NCBI RefSeq assembly: GCF_023074075.1
Contig: NZ_JADPKT010000017.1
Location: forward strand, 1 to 64,000
Length of the DNA: 64,000 nt
Source of the DNA: Bradyrhizobium sp. 138
GTDB taxonomy: Bacteria > Pseudomonadota > Alphaproteobacteria > Rhizobiales > Xanthobacteraceae
Reading direction: 5' to 3'
Part shown: in pieces, positions 38,061 through 48,339 of the stretch
How positions within the stretch are numbered: the stretch's first letter is position 1
How the letters are laid out: the number at the start of each line of letters is the position of its first letter
Program-made: the position numbers and the translations under genes
Notes under the pieces: model-generated
What the model saw: only the letters and a program-made list of their open reading frames with translations
Told to the model about the DNA's origin: nothing
Database searches by the model: none

Positions 38061-38285
38061 CCTGGCATTTGAGAGTTCGGAATGGAGCCGGAGGAAACGC
38101 GCTAAAGCGGCAGCCAAGAGGAGCCATTCGATTGCAAGCCGACGTCCAACTCGTGATTGGTTGAGATTTGGACCGAGCCCAGACCGCCTCGTGTGCGTAA
38201 ATGGCGTGACGACACCATCGGGAAGATCGCACGCTTCGATGAAGGTCGCGGAGATATCGGATTACGGTGGCCGGTCTGACGAGGA

Positions 38286-38840
38286 TTAAGCAGCGGCCTT
38301 TTGCTGGCGCTGGCGCTCCGAATTCCAGGGCAGAAGTTCGTTGAGGCGCTTGGCGCGGCGGTCCTCTAACCGCGCGAGGACGTCGGCGAGCCAGGCGTGA
38401 GGATCGACGTCAATTACTGGGGGGACCAAAGTGTAGAAGTGCAGCGATCTCCCTCATTGGAATCCGAAACGTCCAGCAACCGCGACCGACGGATGGGCCG
38501 GATCTCCCGCTCAGCAGCTTTGTTTGGCACGAACAGCGCTCATCGTCGAGATGCGCGTCAGTGGCCCATCGCGTTAGGCGAGCTTTGCACGGCACCCCGC
38601 AGTCAAGCTTCATGCTACCATGTGTGGACGACTGCCTTCGGTTGCGCACGTATAGCTGCTCCTGTGGCGTCAGCCCATTGGTCTCGCGCTCGATGGCAAG
38701 CAATCACGATACGTTTGGCCGCCTCGATCGCGATGGGCGTATTTTGCGAGGCCACCTCTCCGGGGAGAAATCGAGATCGAAGGGGCTGTGCCGCGCAAGC
38801 GGCCCACCCGCAAACGTTGGTGCAACTCCGCTTCATAATC
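38286..38840 (-). pseudogene. IS66-family transposase (TnpC) C-terminal remnant
   Basis: Minus-strand pieces rebuild the end of an IS66 transposase: AIERETNGLTPQEQLYVRNR, then LDDERC and the shifted NKAAEREIRPI-like segment, and at the end DPHAWLADVLARLEDRRAKR followed by LNELLPWN to a stop at 38286. Frameshifts and deletions separate them. Inactive. Confidence 0.65.
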
Positions 38841-39039
38841 TCATTAGGAACGGCTCTACCTTTTGTGAAAGGATGTCAAGGCCGATCCTACCCTCGATCG
38901 AGGCGATCTATCATGCCGAGAATGCGACGCCAGCTCTGCTCGGAGAACTTAGAAGCCAAATAGGCAAGCGCTAACCCGCGATTGGAGCGGCATGGCGGGC
39001 GAGTCGGAGCGCCTCATCCGGGTGACTTGGGCGATTGCT

Positions 39040-39777
39040 CTAGGTCGCTCGCTCGAAGATGACGTTGATATCAGACCTTGCAGCAAGCCGGTATGATCTG
39101 CATTCCATCAGATTAATAATCCGAGCGCTGTTGCCCTTTAGAAAATGCTCACTCGGCTCACACTGGATGACGCTCGGCCTGATGCGCTCGTAGTCGATGG
39201 CCTTGACGAGATCGTGATCAAGCCCTTCGCAATCGATCGACAAGAAATCGATCTTGTTGGCATAGGGGGTCAATAGCTCATTGATACCGAGAGCACTTAC
39301 CTCGATATGTTCTCGGATACCTCCTAGTCCGTCGAAATCGCCGAAACTTTTGACATGCGCTTCATCCAGTGAGGAAAGCTCATGCGCGTTTCCGATAAAG
39401 AGCGTGGCAGATGCTTGCGGAGCCGGCAAGACAACAGACGGCACGAGAACGTCTTTCGGGCGCACAGCCCTGATCAGTGCACCCAGTTCAGGATTGGGTT
39501 CGACTAGAACACCTCGCGCGCCTCTTTGGTACATAAGATACGTACTCGAGGTAGAAACAGGATGATTAGCGCCAATCTCAACATAGAACACACTGTCCCA
39601 AGTTCTTTGGCTTTTGTAGAGTCTTGCAGCCAAGATTCCTTCAACAATGACGTCTTCTCCGGCCTGTGCGTAGCTGACCGGGGCGAAATGCTCGATCCGA
39701 GAGTTTGGAATGTTCAGTCTTTCGATCTCTCGGTTTATGGACCTGTTTTCAAACTCGGACAACATGGGCAGGCTCAC
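39040..39777 (-). CDS. FkbM-family methyltransferase
   Basis: A 245-residue SAM-dependent methyltransferase. The region SYAQAGEDVIVEGIL, the SAM loop FYVEIGANHPVSTSSTYLMY, the acidic tip LVEPNPEL, and the later DFLSIDCEGLDHDLVKAID match the FkbM family, which methylates hydroxyls on sugars or polyketides. No glycosyltransferase lies next to it. In rhizobia, members modify surface sugars or Nod factors, but this one has no such context here. Confidence 0.8.
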   Translation of the reverse strand: MSLPMLSEFENRSINREIERLNIPNSRIEHFAPVSYAQAGEDVIVEGILAARLYKSQRTWDSVFYVEIGANHPVSTSSTYLMYQRGARGVLVEPNPELGALIRAVRPKDVLVPSVVLPAPQASATLFIGNAHELSSLDEAHVKSFGDFDGLGGIREHIEVSALGINELLTPYANKIDFLSIDCEGLDHDLVKAIDYERIRPSVIQCEPSEHFLKGNSARIINLMECRSYRLAARSDINVIFERAT

Positions 39778-40273
39778 CCTCCAATGTAATGTGGGATCTT
39801 GGTAAGGCCGCCAGGATCGGTTTACTAGGGCGGCTCTTACTGATCATCGTAGCAATCGGCGTGCCATCCGTAGATATGATGCCCGCCTGCCTAATTGCCC
39901 CGCGTGCAGGAATGTCTCCTCGAATGGCCGCTACACTTTGTCGGGCTCGCGACATCCGCGCGATCAACGTCCATGATTGATAAACATGGAAGCTTAAGAG
40001 CACTATGAGGTACGAAACAGCGATGTCACATCGAAGAGCTCGCGGCTTGCGCTTCAAAGACGGACATGCAGTTAGAGCCATGTACAAACGCAGCTACGGT
40101 AGCGTTGCGGGCTATCCGGTGTGATAGAAAGTATTGCGGGCCCACCAGCTTCACGTCTCCATAGTGACCATCCCTACTCGCTCCGCGAGCTAGAGCCCAA
40201 TTCGGTCGGCATCAAGAGGCCAGCCTCAGGATGGATCAAGTAGTGTCAGCTCGTCTTCTCCCAGCTACGGAGA
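39778..40273. other. Region without a confident gene
   Basis: No motif-bearing frame seen on either strand; it probably carries the promoter of the FkbM gene at its left end. Confidence 0.4.
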
Positions 40274-40480
40274 CTATTTCTTGTGCGCGGCGGCGGCCAA
40301 GACCGCCACCTGCAGTTCATCTGCCATTCGCCTGGCGCGCTCAATTGCGAAATTCGCAATTGAGATTGCTAGAACATCTGGCTTCGCGCCCGATAAGAAG
40401 GTTACAGCGCCGATCATCCTGCCGCCGCTGAAGGACGCCGGCTTTGACCTGATCGGGCGATCGTGATGGAGATCGGCCCG
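40274..40480 (-). pseudogene. C-terminal fragment of a 3-hydroxyisobutyrate-dehydrogenase-like gene
   Basis: The minus-strand frame reads KPDVLAISIANFAIERARRM and ELQVAVLAAAAHKK, which align with KPDALAISIRNAKKDIDCGV and ALKVPVLTAAAQKF of the intact gene at 8013. Only the last 65 or so residues of the NAD-binding-type C-terminal domain remain. It indicates that a second copy of that gene once existed here. Confidence 0.6.
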
Positions 40481-40559
40481 ATCCATCCGCCGGCCGCGCT
40501 CAATATCTTCCGCGCCATAATGCCGTTCGAAGCTTAGAGCGAGGAGCAAGCAGTTTTGT

Positions 40560-42266
40560 TCAATATTTGTAGGAGCCCTGTAAGAACGTGCCCCATCGTT
40601 CCATGCGATAGTCCGCGGGAAAGGGGCCGTGGGTAACAGGAAAGTGGCCTGCCTCGGCTTGGGTGGAGAGTTGCATTCGCTGGTTTGGAGTCCACATGGC
40701 CCAATAACGGCCACCGACGCCGACGCTGAAGTTCTTGGTGATGAAGTAGGATAAGACTGCCTCGACCTGTACACCACCGCCACCACTCCCGCGTTGATCG
40801 GCGAAGGTCGTAAAATGGCGCAGCAGATGGTTGTCGCGCCCCTGGAAATCCGTCCAGGGCAGGTAAGCAACATCGGCACTCATGCGCCAACGATCAAGCA
40901 AAATGGTCTCAGCGCTAAGGCCGATGCGCAGCGCATTCCAATCAGTGTCTTGGCTGCCCACTATCCTTTTATCACCTGGCGCCAGACATGGAGCGTAGAG
41001 CGAGGCGATCTGAACGCAGCCTATCGTATCAGACTTATGGCCGTAGTAGCTCCAGCCCATAAACCCACCGACCTTGGAGGTGCTGCTGCGCAGGAAATCG
41101 TAGCCGGCATCGGCGGTGTAGTACGTGAACCTTCCGTTGGCCTGACCCGATATTGTGTTGCGATAAGGGAGCGGGTCCACGCCCCAATCTTCATCGTTCA
41201 TATTTCCGCTGTTGAAGCGTCCGAACCCGATGTTGCCCTTCAGGAAGATCCCCCAGGGGCTGTCCAGCCGTTCGAACAACTCACCGGAGATCCCGTCCAG
41301 CCTATGATAGGTGAGCCTTGAAATCAGATCAGTATCCCCGACGTCCCATTGAAACCTTCCTCGGCTTAACCACAGCCGTGTGCCGCTTTCCAGCGACCAC
41401 CCATCACCGAAGGCAATCGGCGACGCGCTGCCAGTCGGCTTTGTCGCGTATAGCGCCGTATCTGCCCATCCCGGCGTCCATGCGTCTGTGTTAAAATGGT
41501 AGTTCAGTGCAAGCTTTCCGACGTGATAACTACTGGACAGGCCCGTGGTGTTGGCGGGGACGGTTGCAAAGGGCGGACCTTGTAGAGTCGGAGGGGTCGC
41601 GGCGCTTGGTCCGTTGAATTTCAGATAGTCGTACTCTAGCGTCAAGGACCATGCGTTCGTGAGGGCTTGTTCGACGCCCAGGCCTATTGTGCCACCGACA
41701 CGATCATAGTCGAAATGAGTGGCATTCTGTGGCGCCAAGCCAAATGGGCTAATTGGGCTACCGAATTCGTTGTTGTTGGCGACAACCCCGCTATTGTGCT
41801 GCCAGGCCAAGCCTCCCTTGAGATAAACAAGCGTTTGGCCATGCGGGCCGAACGCATACCCAACGCGACCCGTCCCGGTGACAAACACGCTTGGACTGGC
41901 GTTGCAGTTTGCGCTGATGACAGAGCTGGAGGCAGCAAGACAGGTGTTTTTACCGTCAGAGACAGCGCGACTAGCATCCAGTTCGACGCCAAAAACCCAG
42001 CGCTCCCTCTGCCAGTTGTAGCCGATCTGACCTCCAGCCAGGAACACAGGGGTGTCGACAACGTCCCCATAGAGTGACCGGCCATAGGGATCGCTGAATG
42101 ATGTTCCCCCGTAACCCCCGCCGACGTGCCCGCCTATATATCCTCCGGTCCAGCGCCAGATGGCGGGTGGGACCTTCACTGCCGGCTTAAGATCGGCCGA
42201 ATTAACGGCACCGCCTGCAACGAGCGCAGCTGTTGTGACGGCGTAAAAAAGAAGTTGGAATTGCAT
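40560..42266 (-). CDS. Two-part outer-membrane beta-barrel protein
   Basis: A 568-residue exported protein with a signal peptide (YAVTTAALVAGGAVNSAD). Residues 35-275 look like an Omp25/RopB barrel (WTGGYIGGHVGGGYGG, QIGYNWQRERWVFGVELDAS, GRVGYAFG, ALNYHF). Residues 290-568 form a second, omptin-like barrel (SRLTYHRLDGISGELF, IFLKGNIGFGRFNSG, YDFLRSSTSKVGGFMGWSYY, WNALRIGLSAE) and end in the aromatic SYKY typical of barrel insertion. The pairing of two barrels in one chain is uncommon. Role unknown: surface protein, protease or adhesin are all possible; I cannot confirm omptin catalytic residues. Confidence 0.7.
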   Translation of the reverse strand: MQFQLLFYAVTTAALVAGGAVNSADLKPAVKVPPAIWRWTGGYIGGHVGGGYGGTSFSDPYGRSLYGDVVDTPVFLAGGQIGYNWQRERWVFGVELDASRAVSDGKNTCLAASSSVISANCNASPSVFVTGTGRVGYAFGPHGQTLVYLKGGLAWQHNSGVVANNNEFGSPISPFGLAPQNATHFDYDRVGGTIGLGVEQALTNAWSLTLEYDYLKFNGPSAATPPTLQGPPFATVPANTTGLSSSYHVGKLALNYHFNTDAWTPGWADTALYATKPTGSASPIAFGDGWSLESGTRLWLSRGRFQWDVGDTDLISRLTYHRLDGISGELFERLDSPWGIFLKGNIGFGRFNSGNMNDEDWGVDPLPYRNTISGQANGRFTYYTADAGYDFLRSSTSKVGGFMGWSYYGHKSDTIGCVQIASLYAPCLAPGDKRIVGSQDTDWNALRIGLSAETILLDRWRMSADVAYLPWTDFQGRDNHLLRHFTTFADQRGSGGGGVQVEAVLSYFITKNFSVGVGGRYWAMWTPNQRMQLSTQAEAGHFPVTHGPFPADYRMERWGTFLQGSYKY

Positions 42267-42778
42267 TTCGCCTCACGAACACAGAACGCGCGCCACCTTG
42301 CGACGAAGACCGAATGGCCGACGGCGCAGCTTCCACGGCGGTTGTGGTTTGCAGGATCTAGGCCAGCGGACCAATGCGCATTCCCTGCGGTTTTCGATCG
42401 CGGTGTTGTCTTCGCAACAAGATCGGTGAACTTTGAAGCAGGCTGCGCGTCCAGGATCGGACACGAAGCTCATGCTGCACAGCTTCGACCGATTGAATAA
42501 ATGAATGCTGTTGCGAAGAGCCCTTCTCGTGCTCGAGGTCCCTGGCCCTGGCACCGCCCCCGGGCAGCGCCTGGCTCGTACGGAACGGACGGTACCTTTC
42601 TTCACAGCCTGCGATAGCAGGCTCCGGAGATCTTAAAACTGGAAAAACCGGATCGCCCAATACGTTCGGGAGAAGAGGGCGTTGCGTGTCCCGCTGAAGA
42701 GACTATCGCGACGAGAGACCCAGCCCGATCGCCCGTCCTACTTGCTTCTTACGAGCAAGAAGAAACGTTTCTGCGGTG
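42267..42778. other. Region without a confident gene
   Basis: Short minus-strand frames (for example 42358-42660) have no domain. It probably contains the promoter of the outer-membrane gene next to 42266. Confidence 0.4.
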
Positions 42779-44317
42779 TTACCCTCTGATGCGGCCTGCG
42801 GATCGATGCTCGATTTTTGTCAGGTTGCTGGGACGACCCACCACGTCAGCAGAATCAAGGTAGACCGCCTCACCGACGTGTACACGACGAAGCTGCTGGC
42901 GATATGGGCCGCTGCTGGTCTCGTATACCTTTTCGATCGTCCGAGGCACGTCCCCTCCCTCGTCGATGAAGACCTCAGTGAGGGCGCGACCCGTCATCGT
43001 TGCTGGCCGTGAGATGCCCAGAAGACTGAGTACTGTCGGCGCAAAATCGCAAATGCTTGAAGGGACTTTTGAGACGAAGCCGCCTTTGACGAGCGGTCCT
43101 GCCAAAATGCCGACAGACGACATTTCCTCGGTATGCAGCCCGCCATGCACTCCGAAGCCGACTTGCCCATCCGCACTCCAACTTCGACCGACAAGACCAA
43201 ATGGATCGAGGCCGCCATCGGATCGAAACGAGAACAGGATATCTGCCGATCGGGCATGGTCGGCGAACACGAGATGACGGGCGAAGCTGCCGGGTGCAAT
43301 GCCATCGACCGCGCCGCCAGCGGTGAACACCGGACCGCACCAGGGCCGTTCGATCATTGCCCCGACAGCGCGGCGGATAACGGTCTGCGAGGGCTCGGCG
43401 AGGTAAATTGCTCCGACCTGCCCAGGTATGACGATGGCGTCGATCCCAGCCGCCGGTGCCGGGCCGCAGCGCAGCCCCGCAGCCTCAAGCGTCTGCAAGA
43501 GATCGGCCCGCGCATGCACCGTCACGTGCCCGTGATCGGAGGCTGCGATCAGGTGCACGCCCTGGCACATGCCTTCAGCTTCCCACCAATCGAGCACGCG
43601 GCCAAACTGCCGATCGACAAAGCTGATCGCTTCCAGAGTTCTTGGCGCGCCGGTTCCACAATCGTGGGAGGAACTATCGGGTTCGCCGAACGAGAGAATT
43701 GCGACGTCGGGCCGAATTTGAGGCCAGATGACGTCGAGAAACGCTGAAGTCAGAAAGGCTTGAGAGGCAAGTTCCGGGGTGCCGGGGGGTGGCGTCGCAG
43801 GCGTCGGCCCAAGCAGGCTCTCCACCTGTCTGAGCATCTCGGCCGAGGTCGCGATAGAAGGGAAGTGGCCGGAGAGCGTCACCTGGCCGAACTTTCGGGC
43901 CTTATGGTTCAGCAGACGGGTTGCCCCCGCCGAGTTGGATGCCAGGACTGACAATGTCCTGCCGTTCGCCGCGAGGATCTCGCCAAGTGACGGCACACCG
44001 AGTAGATGGCCGTCGCTCGCGGCATCGAGGTCCTCGATCAGACGCGCATTACTTGTGTCGACCAAGCGCGGTGCCGGAAAGTGCCGGTCGAGATACTGAT
44101 TGCCAACAATGCCGTGGCGATCCGGCGTTGCGCCCGTGATGAGGCTCGTGAGCGCTATCCGTGTTTCGCTGGGATAAACGGTGCGCTGCCGGGCCAGCAC
44201 CGCACCGCGGCGCTGAAGCCTGACCAGATTCGGCGTCAGCGATGGTTTGACGAGATCCGGCCGAAGCCCATCAAATAGCACGATGAGAACCCGATACCGG
44301 TCCGGTCGGTTGAACAT
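42779..44317 (-). CDS. Alkaline-phosphatase-superfamily phosphodiesterase (NPP-like)
   Basis: A 512-residue metal-dependent hydrolase of the type I phosphodiesterase/nucleotide pyrophosphatase group. The first metal Asp is in IVLFDGLRPDL, the nucleophile Thr is in YPSETRIALTSLITGATPDR, and later ligands are in GEPDSSSHD, ASDHGH and VHGGLHTEE. Relatives cleave phosphodiesters, and phosphonoacetate hydrolase belongs to the same superfamily. No signal peptide is apparent with the start at 44317 (MFNRPDRYR); a longer frame to 44470 adds a basic, low-homology extension. Substrate unknown. Confidence 0.75.
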   Translation of the reverse strand: MFNRPDRYRVLIVLFDGLRPDLVKPSLTPNLVRLQRRGAVLARQRTVYPSETRIALTSLITGATPDRHGIVGNQYLDRHFPAPRLVDTSNARLIEDLDAASDGHLLGVPSLGEILAANGRTLSVLASNSAGATRLLNHKARKFGQVTLSGHFPSIATSAEMLRQVESLLGPTPATPPPGTPELASQAFLTSAFLDVIWPQIRPDVAILSFGEPDSSSHDCGTGAPRTLEAISFVDRQFGRVLDWWEAEGMCQGVHLIAASDHGHVTVHARADLLQTLEAAGLRCGPAPAAGIDAIVIPGQVGAIYLAEPSQTVIRRAVGAMIERPWCGPVFTAGGAVDGIAPGSFARHLVFADHARSADILFSFRSDGGLDPFGLVGRSWSADGQVGFGVHGGLHTEEMSSVGILAGPLVKGGFVSKVPSSICDFAPTVLSLLGISRPATMTGRALTEVFIDEGGDVPRTIEKVYETSSGPYRQQLRRVHVGEAVYLDSADVVGRPSNLTKIEHRSAGRIRG

Positions 44318-45233
44318 GATCGTAAGCTTTCGTCTAGCTGGGACGTAGCGGGTCGGCACCGGCCGGGGCTTGGCTGACCTGACGCAGCCCAGCGCCGTTG
44401 TCTTGGGGATGGACGCTGATCGCTTGCGCGAGGGTGATGCCGGTATGGAGCTCCCAGTCATGCCGACCAACGCCTGGCCGGCGTGCCGACCGGCACCGTG
44501 CCGGGATCAATGGCGTGCGAGCGCCAGCAGCTCTCCTCAGTCGTAGACTGGACCGGGTGAGATTGGACAGCGACTGCATCGCTAGCGGCTTCTGAGCGAG
44601 GACGTCAGGTGAGACATCCAACAAGCCAAGGGCAGCATTGCCTCGCAAACAAAAATAGCAAAGGCTTCGTCGAATCAAGCCTGCTCCGCGCAGTAGCCGA
44701 TCCTGATCTGGTCGACATTGCGGTTGAGCCCGGCGTCGTGACTGCTGCTGCCGCGGATTGTGTGGCAGCTTGATTCCGGCGATTGCGATATATCGCGGGT
44801 GCTTGGCAGGAATTCCGCGGCTGCGGAGCTCGCAGTCAACCGTGGGCGTGTGGAAAGTCGTTATGCCCTGATTGAGAGTCATCGCGTCAGCGCGTTCCGC
44901 ATGTGGCTGAGCCCCATGACCTGTCACAGCAACGCTTTCGAAGGGATGACCCGTTGAGCCATTCTGCCGGGGGTGACAAGTTGGAAAGCTCGCGAATTGC
45001 GAAGGACGCCTTGAGGAGTCCTACCAGCTCCCGAACAAGCTAACCACTTTGCGTATCGCTTTTTGGAACGGAATGATCGAATAACGCGATGCTAGGCGTC
45101 TCTTTACGCTTGCAGTCGCGCCATCAGCAGCAACGTCCAATTTTCAGCCAATCTCGAGTTTCGACCCGCTCGTATCGGCCAGTGCAAGTATCCTGGCATA
45201 TCGTCGCCGCTTGGCATCAGCGATACGCCCGCA
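44318..45233. other. Region without a confident gene
   Basis: About 0.9 kb between the phosphodiesterase and the MATE exporter. A 197-codon minus-strand frame (44334-44927) exists but looks like composition-driven shadow sequence rich in Arg, Ala and Pro. Confidence 0.4.
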
Positions 45234-46634
45234 TCAGTGAGCGCGGCTTGTCAAGTTGCGGAATCGCAGGACGAGAAGCGCCGCATAGATTGTCGTTCCG
45301 GTCGACAAGCCGATCCATATACCCGTGGCGCCAAGACAGACCTTCAAACCGAGCCAATAGCTGAGGGAAAAGCCGATCAGCCACCAACCAATGATCGCAA
45401 ACAGAAGCGGCATTCGCGAGTCCTTCAGTCCGCGCAGGCCGCCTGCCGCAATGCACTGGACAGCGTCAGTGATAAACAGCGTTGCGCCGACCACGAGGAG
45501 CTCTGCAGCCAGGCTAATCGTTGCCGCCGAACCGGCCGATCTGCCCAGAAAGAGCTCGACGATCTCAAAACGCGCGGCGATCAGTGCGAGCGTTAACGAT
45601 GCAGCTATCACAATACCGATCAGCATCGCTGCCAGATATGCCCGCTTGGCGCCTGCAATGTCGTTGCGGCCGGCCGCATAGCCAACGCGCACGGCTGCGG
45701 CCGTGCCAACGCCCACATAAATCATGAACAGGATCGCGGCGATCTGTACAGCGATCTGATGTGCGGCCAGTGCACTGGTGCTGATCAAGCCCGCCAGAAT
45801 CGATGTGGCCCAAAATAGTCCCGACTCGATCCATGAAGCCATTGATATCGGCACACCGATTGCGATGAGCTGCCGCATTGTGCGCCAATCGAAACGCCAG
45901 AGATGTGCAAGTACATGGTAGTCACGGAACGGACGACGCAGTGCGGCGAACCACAAGCCGGCTAAAAACATGCTGCAGTTCACCAGCGTGGTCGCAAGTC
46001 CCGCCCCCAGCAGCTCCAGCCGAGGCAGTCCAAGCTTTCCGTAGGCCAGCATATAGACCAGCAAAGCATTCAGGGGAGTCGCTGATAGCGTAATCCACAA
46101 GACCGGCTGTGGTCGATTGACCGCGCCCATGAAACTGCGGATGGCCAAGAACGAAAGTGCCGGCGCGGCGCCGAATCCTAATCCGAAGAGGTATTGCTGA
46201 GCGAGCCGCGCCACATCCGGGGCTTGGCCCAACGCAAGCAGTATTTGCTCTGCTCGCAGCGCCACAGCAATAATTGGGAAAGACAGGATCATGGCCGCCC
46301 ATAACCCCATGCGCAGCGCACCCCGTACCGTGGCTAAATTATTCGCGCCAAACGCCCGCGCCGCCATGGGCGTGATGGCACTTAGTAGCCCAGCGCCGAA
46401 GGCGAAGCTAATTAGATAGAACCGGCCTGCCAGCGCGGCCGCAGCAAGCGCCTCGGCGCTGATCCGACCGATCAAGGCAACATCAGTCGTCATCATCGCG
46501 ATCTGCCCAACCTGCGTCAGCACCATTGGCCACGCGAGCTTCGCGATTTCACCAAGCTCGACAGCTGTAGCCGCCCGTCTCGTCAGTTCTGGGCGCAAAT
46601 TCGATGTCGGCTTTGTCTCGGCTATTTTGTCCAT
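45234..46634 (-). CDS. MATE-family multidrug/metabolite exporter
   Basis: A 466-residue membrane protein with 12 hydrophobic segments in two repeats. Family features are ELGEIAKLAWPMVLTQVGQI at the first helix, DVALIGRISAEALAAAAL in helix 2, and the repeat-two counterpart IGVPISMASWIESGLFWATS. NorM-like pumps export cationic drugs, flavonoids or siderophores in exchange for Na+ or H+. The start ATG at 46634 fits the cytoplasmic N-tail. It stands alone, with no adjacent regulator. Confidence 0.85.
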   Translation of the reverse strand: MDKIAETKPTSNLRPELTRRAATAVELGEIAKLAWPMVLTQVGQIAMMTTDVALIGRISAEALAAAALAGRFYLISFAFGAGLLSAITPMAARAFGANNLATVRGALRMGLWAAMILSFPIIAVALRAEQILLALGQAPDVARLAQQYLFGLGFGAAPALSFLAIRSFMGAVNRPQPVLWITLSATPLNALLVYMLAYGKLGLPRLELLGAGLATTLVNCSMFLAGLWFAALRRPFRDYHVLAHLWRFDWRTMRQLIAIGVPISMASWIESGLFWATSILAGLISTSALAAHQIAVQIAAILFMIYVGVGTAAAVRVGYAAGRNDIAGAKRAYLAAMLIGIVIAASLTLALIAARFEIVELFLGRSAGSAATISLAAELLVVGATLFITDAVQCIAAGGLRGLKDSRMPLLFAIIGWWLIGFSLSYWLGLKVCLGATGIWIGLSTGTTIYAALLVLRFRNLTSRAH

Positions 46635-47905
46635 GTCATCATGCTGCCGCTTGCCTCGGCGAGCGAAGCACTGCCTCTTTCACGAAAGCATCCACTTCCT
46701 GACGTGAACTCGTGGTCACTCCGCGATACTGGCTCAACTGCAGCCTCGTGCGGCCACAAGTTGATTGGCCCAAAATGGACCCCGGCTTGGCGCTGGGGCT
46801 TCGACCAGCGCGGCCAGGATTGTCGCATGTGATAAGTAGAGGAGAGCTTGCAGATGCCGTCTCAAACTGTTGGCCGATTACCACTCGCGCAATGGTGACG
46901 GCGCGCATCGGAGTCGAGCGAGGTCGATCAAGGAGCCGAAATCATGCGCGAGTCCCTGAGTTGATGCCAAAGGCTGGACGACCCGAACTCGGACCTGATC
47001 AAACCGATGAACTGAAGGCTCATCATCTCCTAAGCCATTCCTGCATTCCTGAGCAATCGATAGAGATTCCAACCCTTCAAGGCTCGTGCCAACTTGCGAC
47101 ACAGCTGGATGCTTGCTTTCATCCCAAACCGACCTGTCGGCGGATCGACAGAATGTCGTAAATAAGACGATCGGCATCGCACGTTCAGCCTGAGTGGGCG
47201 CAACGCACCACACAGTGAGTGACGATTTTCATCGGTTATGAAAACCTGCCGGGATGATCATCACGAGCTCTGAATGTTCGCGCTTGCTCGACTGGATCAC
47301 AGATATCAATATGCAGTCATATCGATGAGCTGCGCGGCCTCGCTGACGGCCCGTCGAAGGCGAGCAGGGGATGGGTCTTGTCTGGGGCGAACCAGACTGG
47401 CATCTTCCCTGTCGTCAATCGCATCGTATTGGCTGAAAAGCTGGTGAACGGCATGAGCCATCGGTGCTGCTGACCAAAGTCAGCGGCTCCAATGTGCGCT
47501 GTTGACGCAAACGACTGTCTTGCCGTTGACTTCGAGCTCCTATTTCTGGGTGGGTCTAGTAGCGCTTGATGCAATTGCGGCATGCTCCATCGCGCACGAC
47601 GATCTCGCACCCGTCGGCGATGCGATGCGCCAGCTTGCGGGTCGACTGCCGAGGCCACGAGAACATATTACGAAGGAAAGAGTCGGGTCCCGATCGGCAG
47701 TCTCGTGAGGCAACGCGCAGCTCGGCTCCGACAAGCAGCACGATTCCGAGCTGCGAGGGCACATGAACGCTCGAAAGCTGCATATGAAATGTGGTACTCT
47801 GGCCCCTTGGTTAGCCTACCCGGCAATTGAAAATCGATGATGTGCGCTACGTGCGTCGGGTAGCGCCGGCATTGTCTTGCTTTCATTGAATCGTTACGTG
47901 TTCAC
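46635..47905. other. Region without a confident gene
   Basis: Nearly 1.3 kb with many short overlapping frames and no recognised motif. It separates the MATE gene from the conserved hypothetical at 47906 and may be an eroded insertion. Confidence 0.4.
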
Positions 47906-48328
47906 ATGAGCTTTCAGCTGTCCATCCTCAAGATACTTGCCGGGCAGCCCGGCGGCCGAGCCAGTCTTGAACTCGTCAAACAGCACTTGGCGATCTTTTA
48001 CACCAGCGGGCCCGAGTGGCCGGCGCGCATGAAGCGCATTGCGAGCCGCGAGCCGAACCTCGATATCTTCGGGCAAAGGCTGATCGAGCGGGAGGAAGGA
48101 TATTGGATCATCACTGCGCAGGGACGAAAGATCCTCGAGAGGCTTGAGGTCCTTGACGCCGCTGAGAAGCTCGATCACTCTGTGGCGGAAGGCCAGCCCC
48201 AGGGAGAGGCCGAGAAGCAAGCGGGCGATGAGAGACTGCCGTTACCGGCTGCGCCGCCACGACCGATCGCTCGCAGGAAGCGTCCATGGCGCAAACGATT
48301 GTGGACGCGTGAGGGGCGCTCAGCGTGA
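47906..48328 (+). CDS. Conserved hypothetical with winged-helix-like N-terminus
   Basis: A 140-residue protein. Residues 1-75 (LSILKILAGQPGGRASLELV, then PNLDIFGQRLIEREEGYWII and TAQGRKILERLE) look like a winged helix similar to the N-terminal part of Mrr-type proteins; the C-terminal third is low-complexity and basic (PRPIARRKRPWRKRLW). Similar short proteins are common in Bradyrhizobium genomes as I recall. It may bind DNA. No operon partner. Confidence 0.6.
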   Translation: MSFQLSILKILAGQPGGRASLELVKQHLAIFYTSGPEWPARMKRIASREPNLDIFGQRLIEREEGYWIITAQGRKILERLEVLDAAEKLDHSVAEGQPQGEAEKQAGDERLPLPAAPPRPIARRKRPWRKRLWTREGRSA

Positions 48329-48339
48329 GACGTACAGTT

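Noticed and set aside
44334..44927. 197-codon minus-strand frame upstream of the phosphodiesterase
   Set aside because: Composition is Arg/Ala/Pro-rich without any motif, typical of a chance frame in GC-rich DNA.
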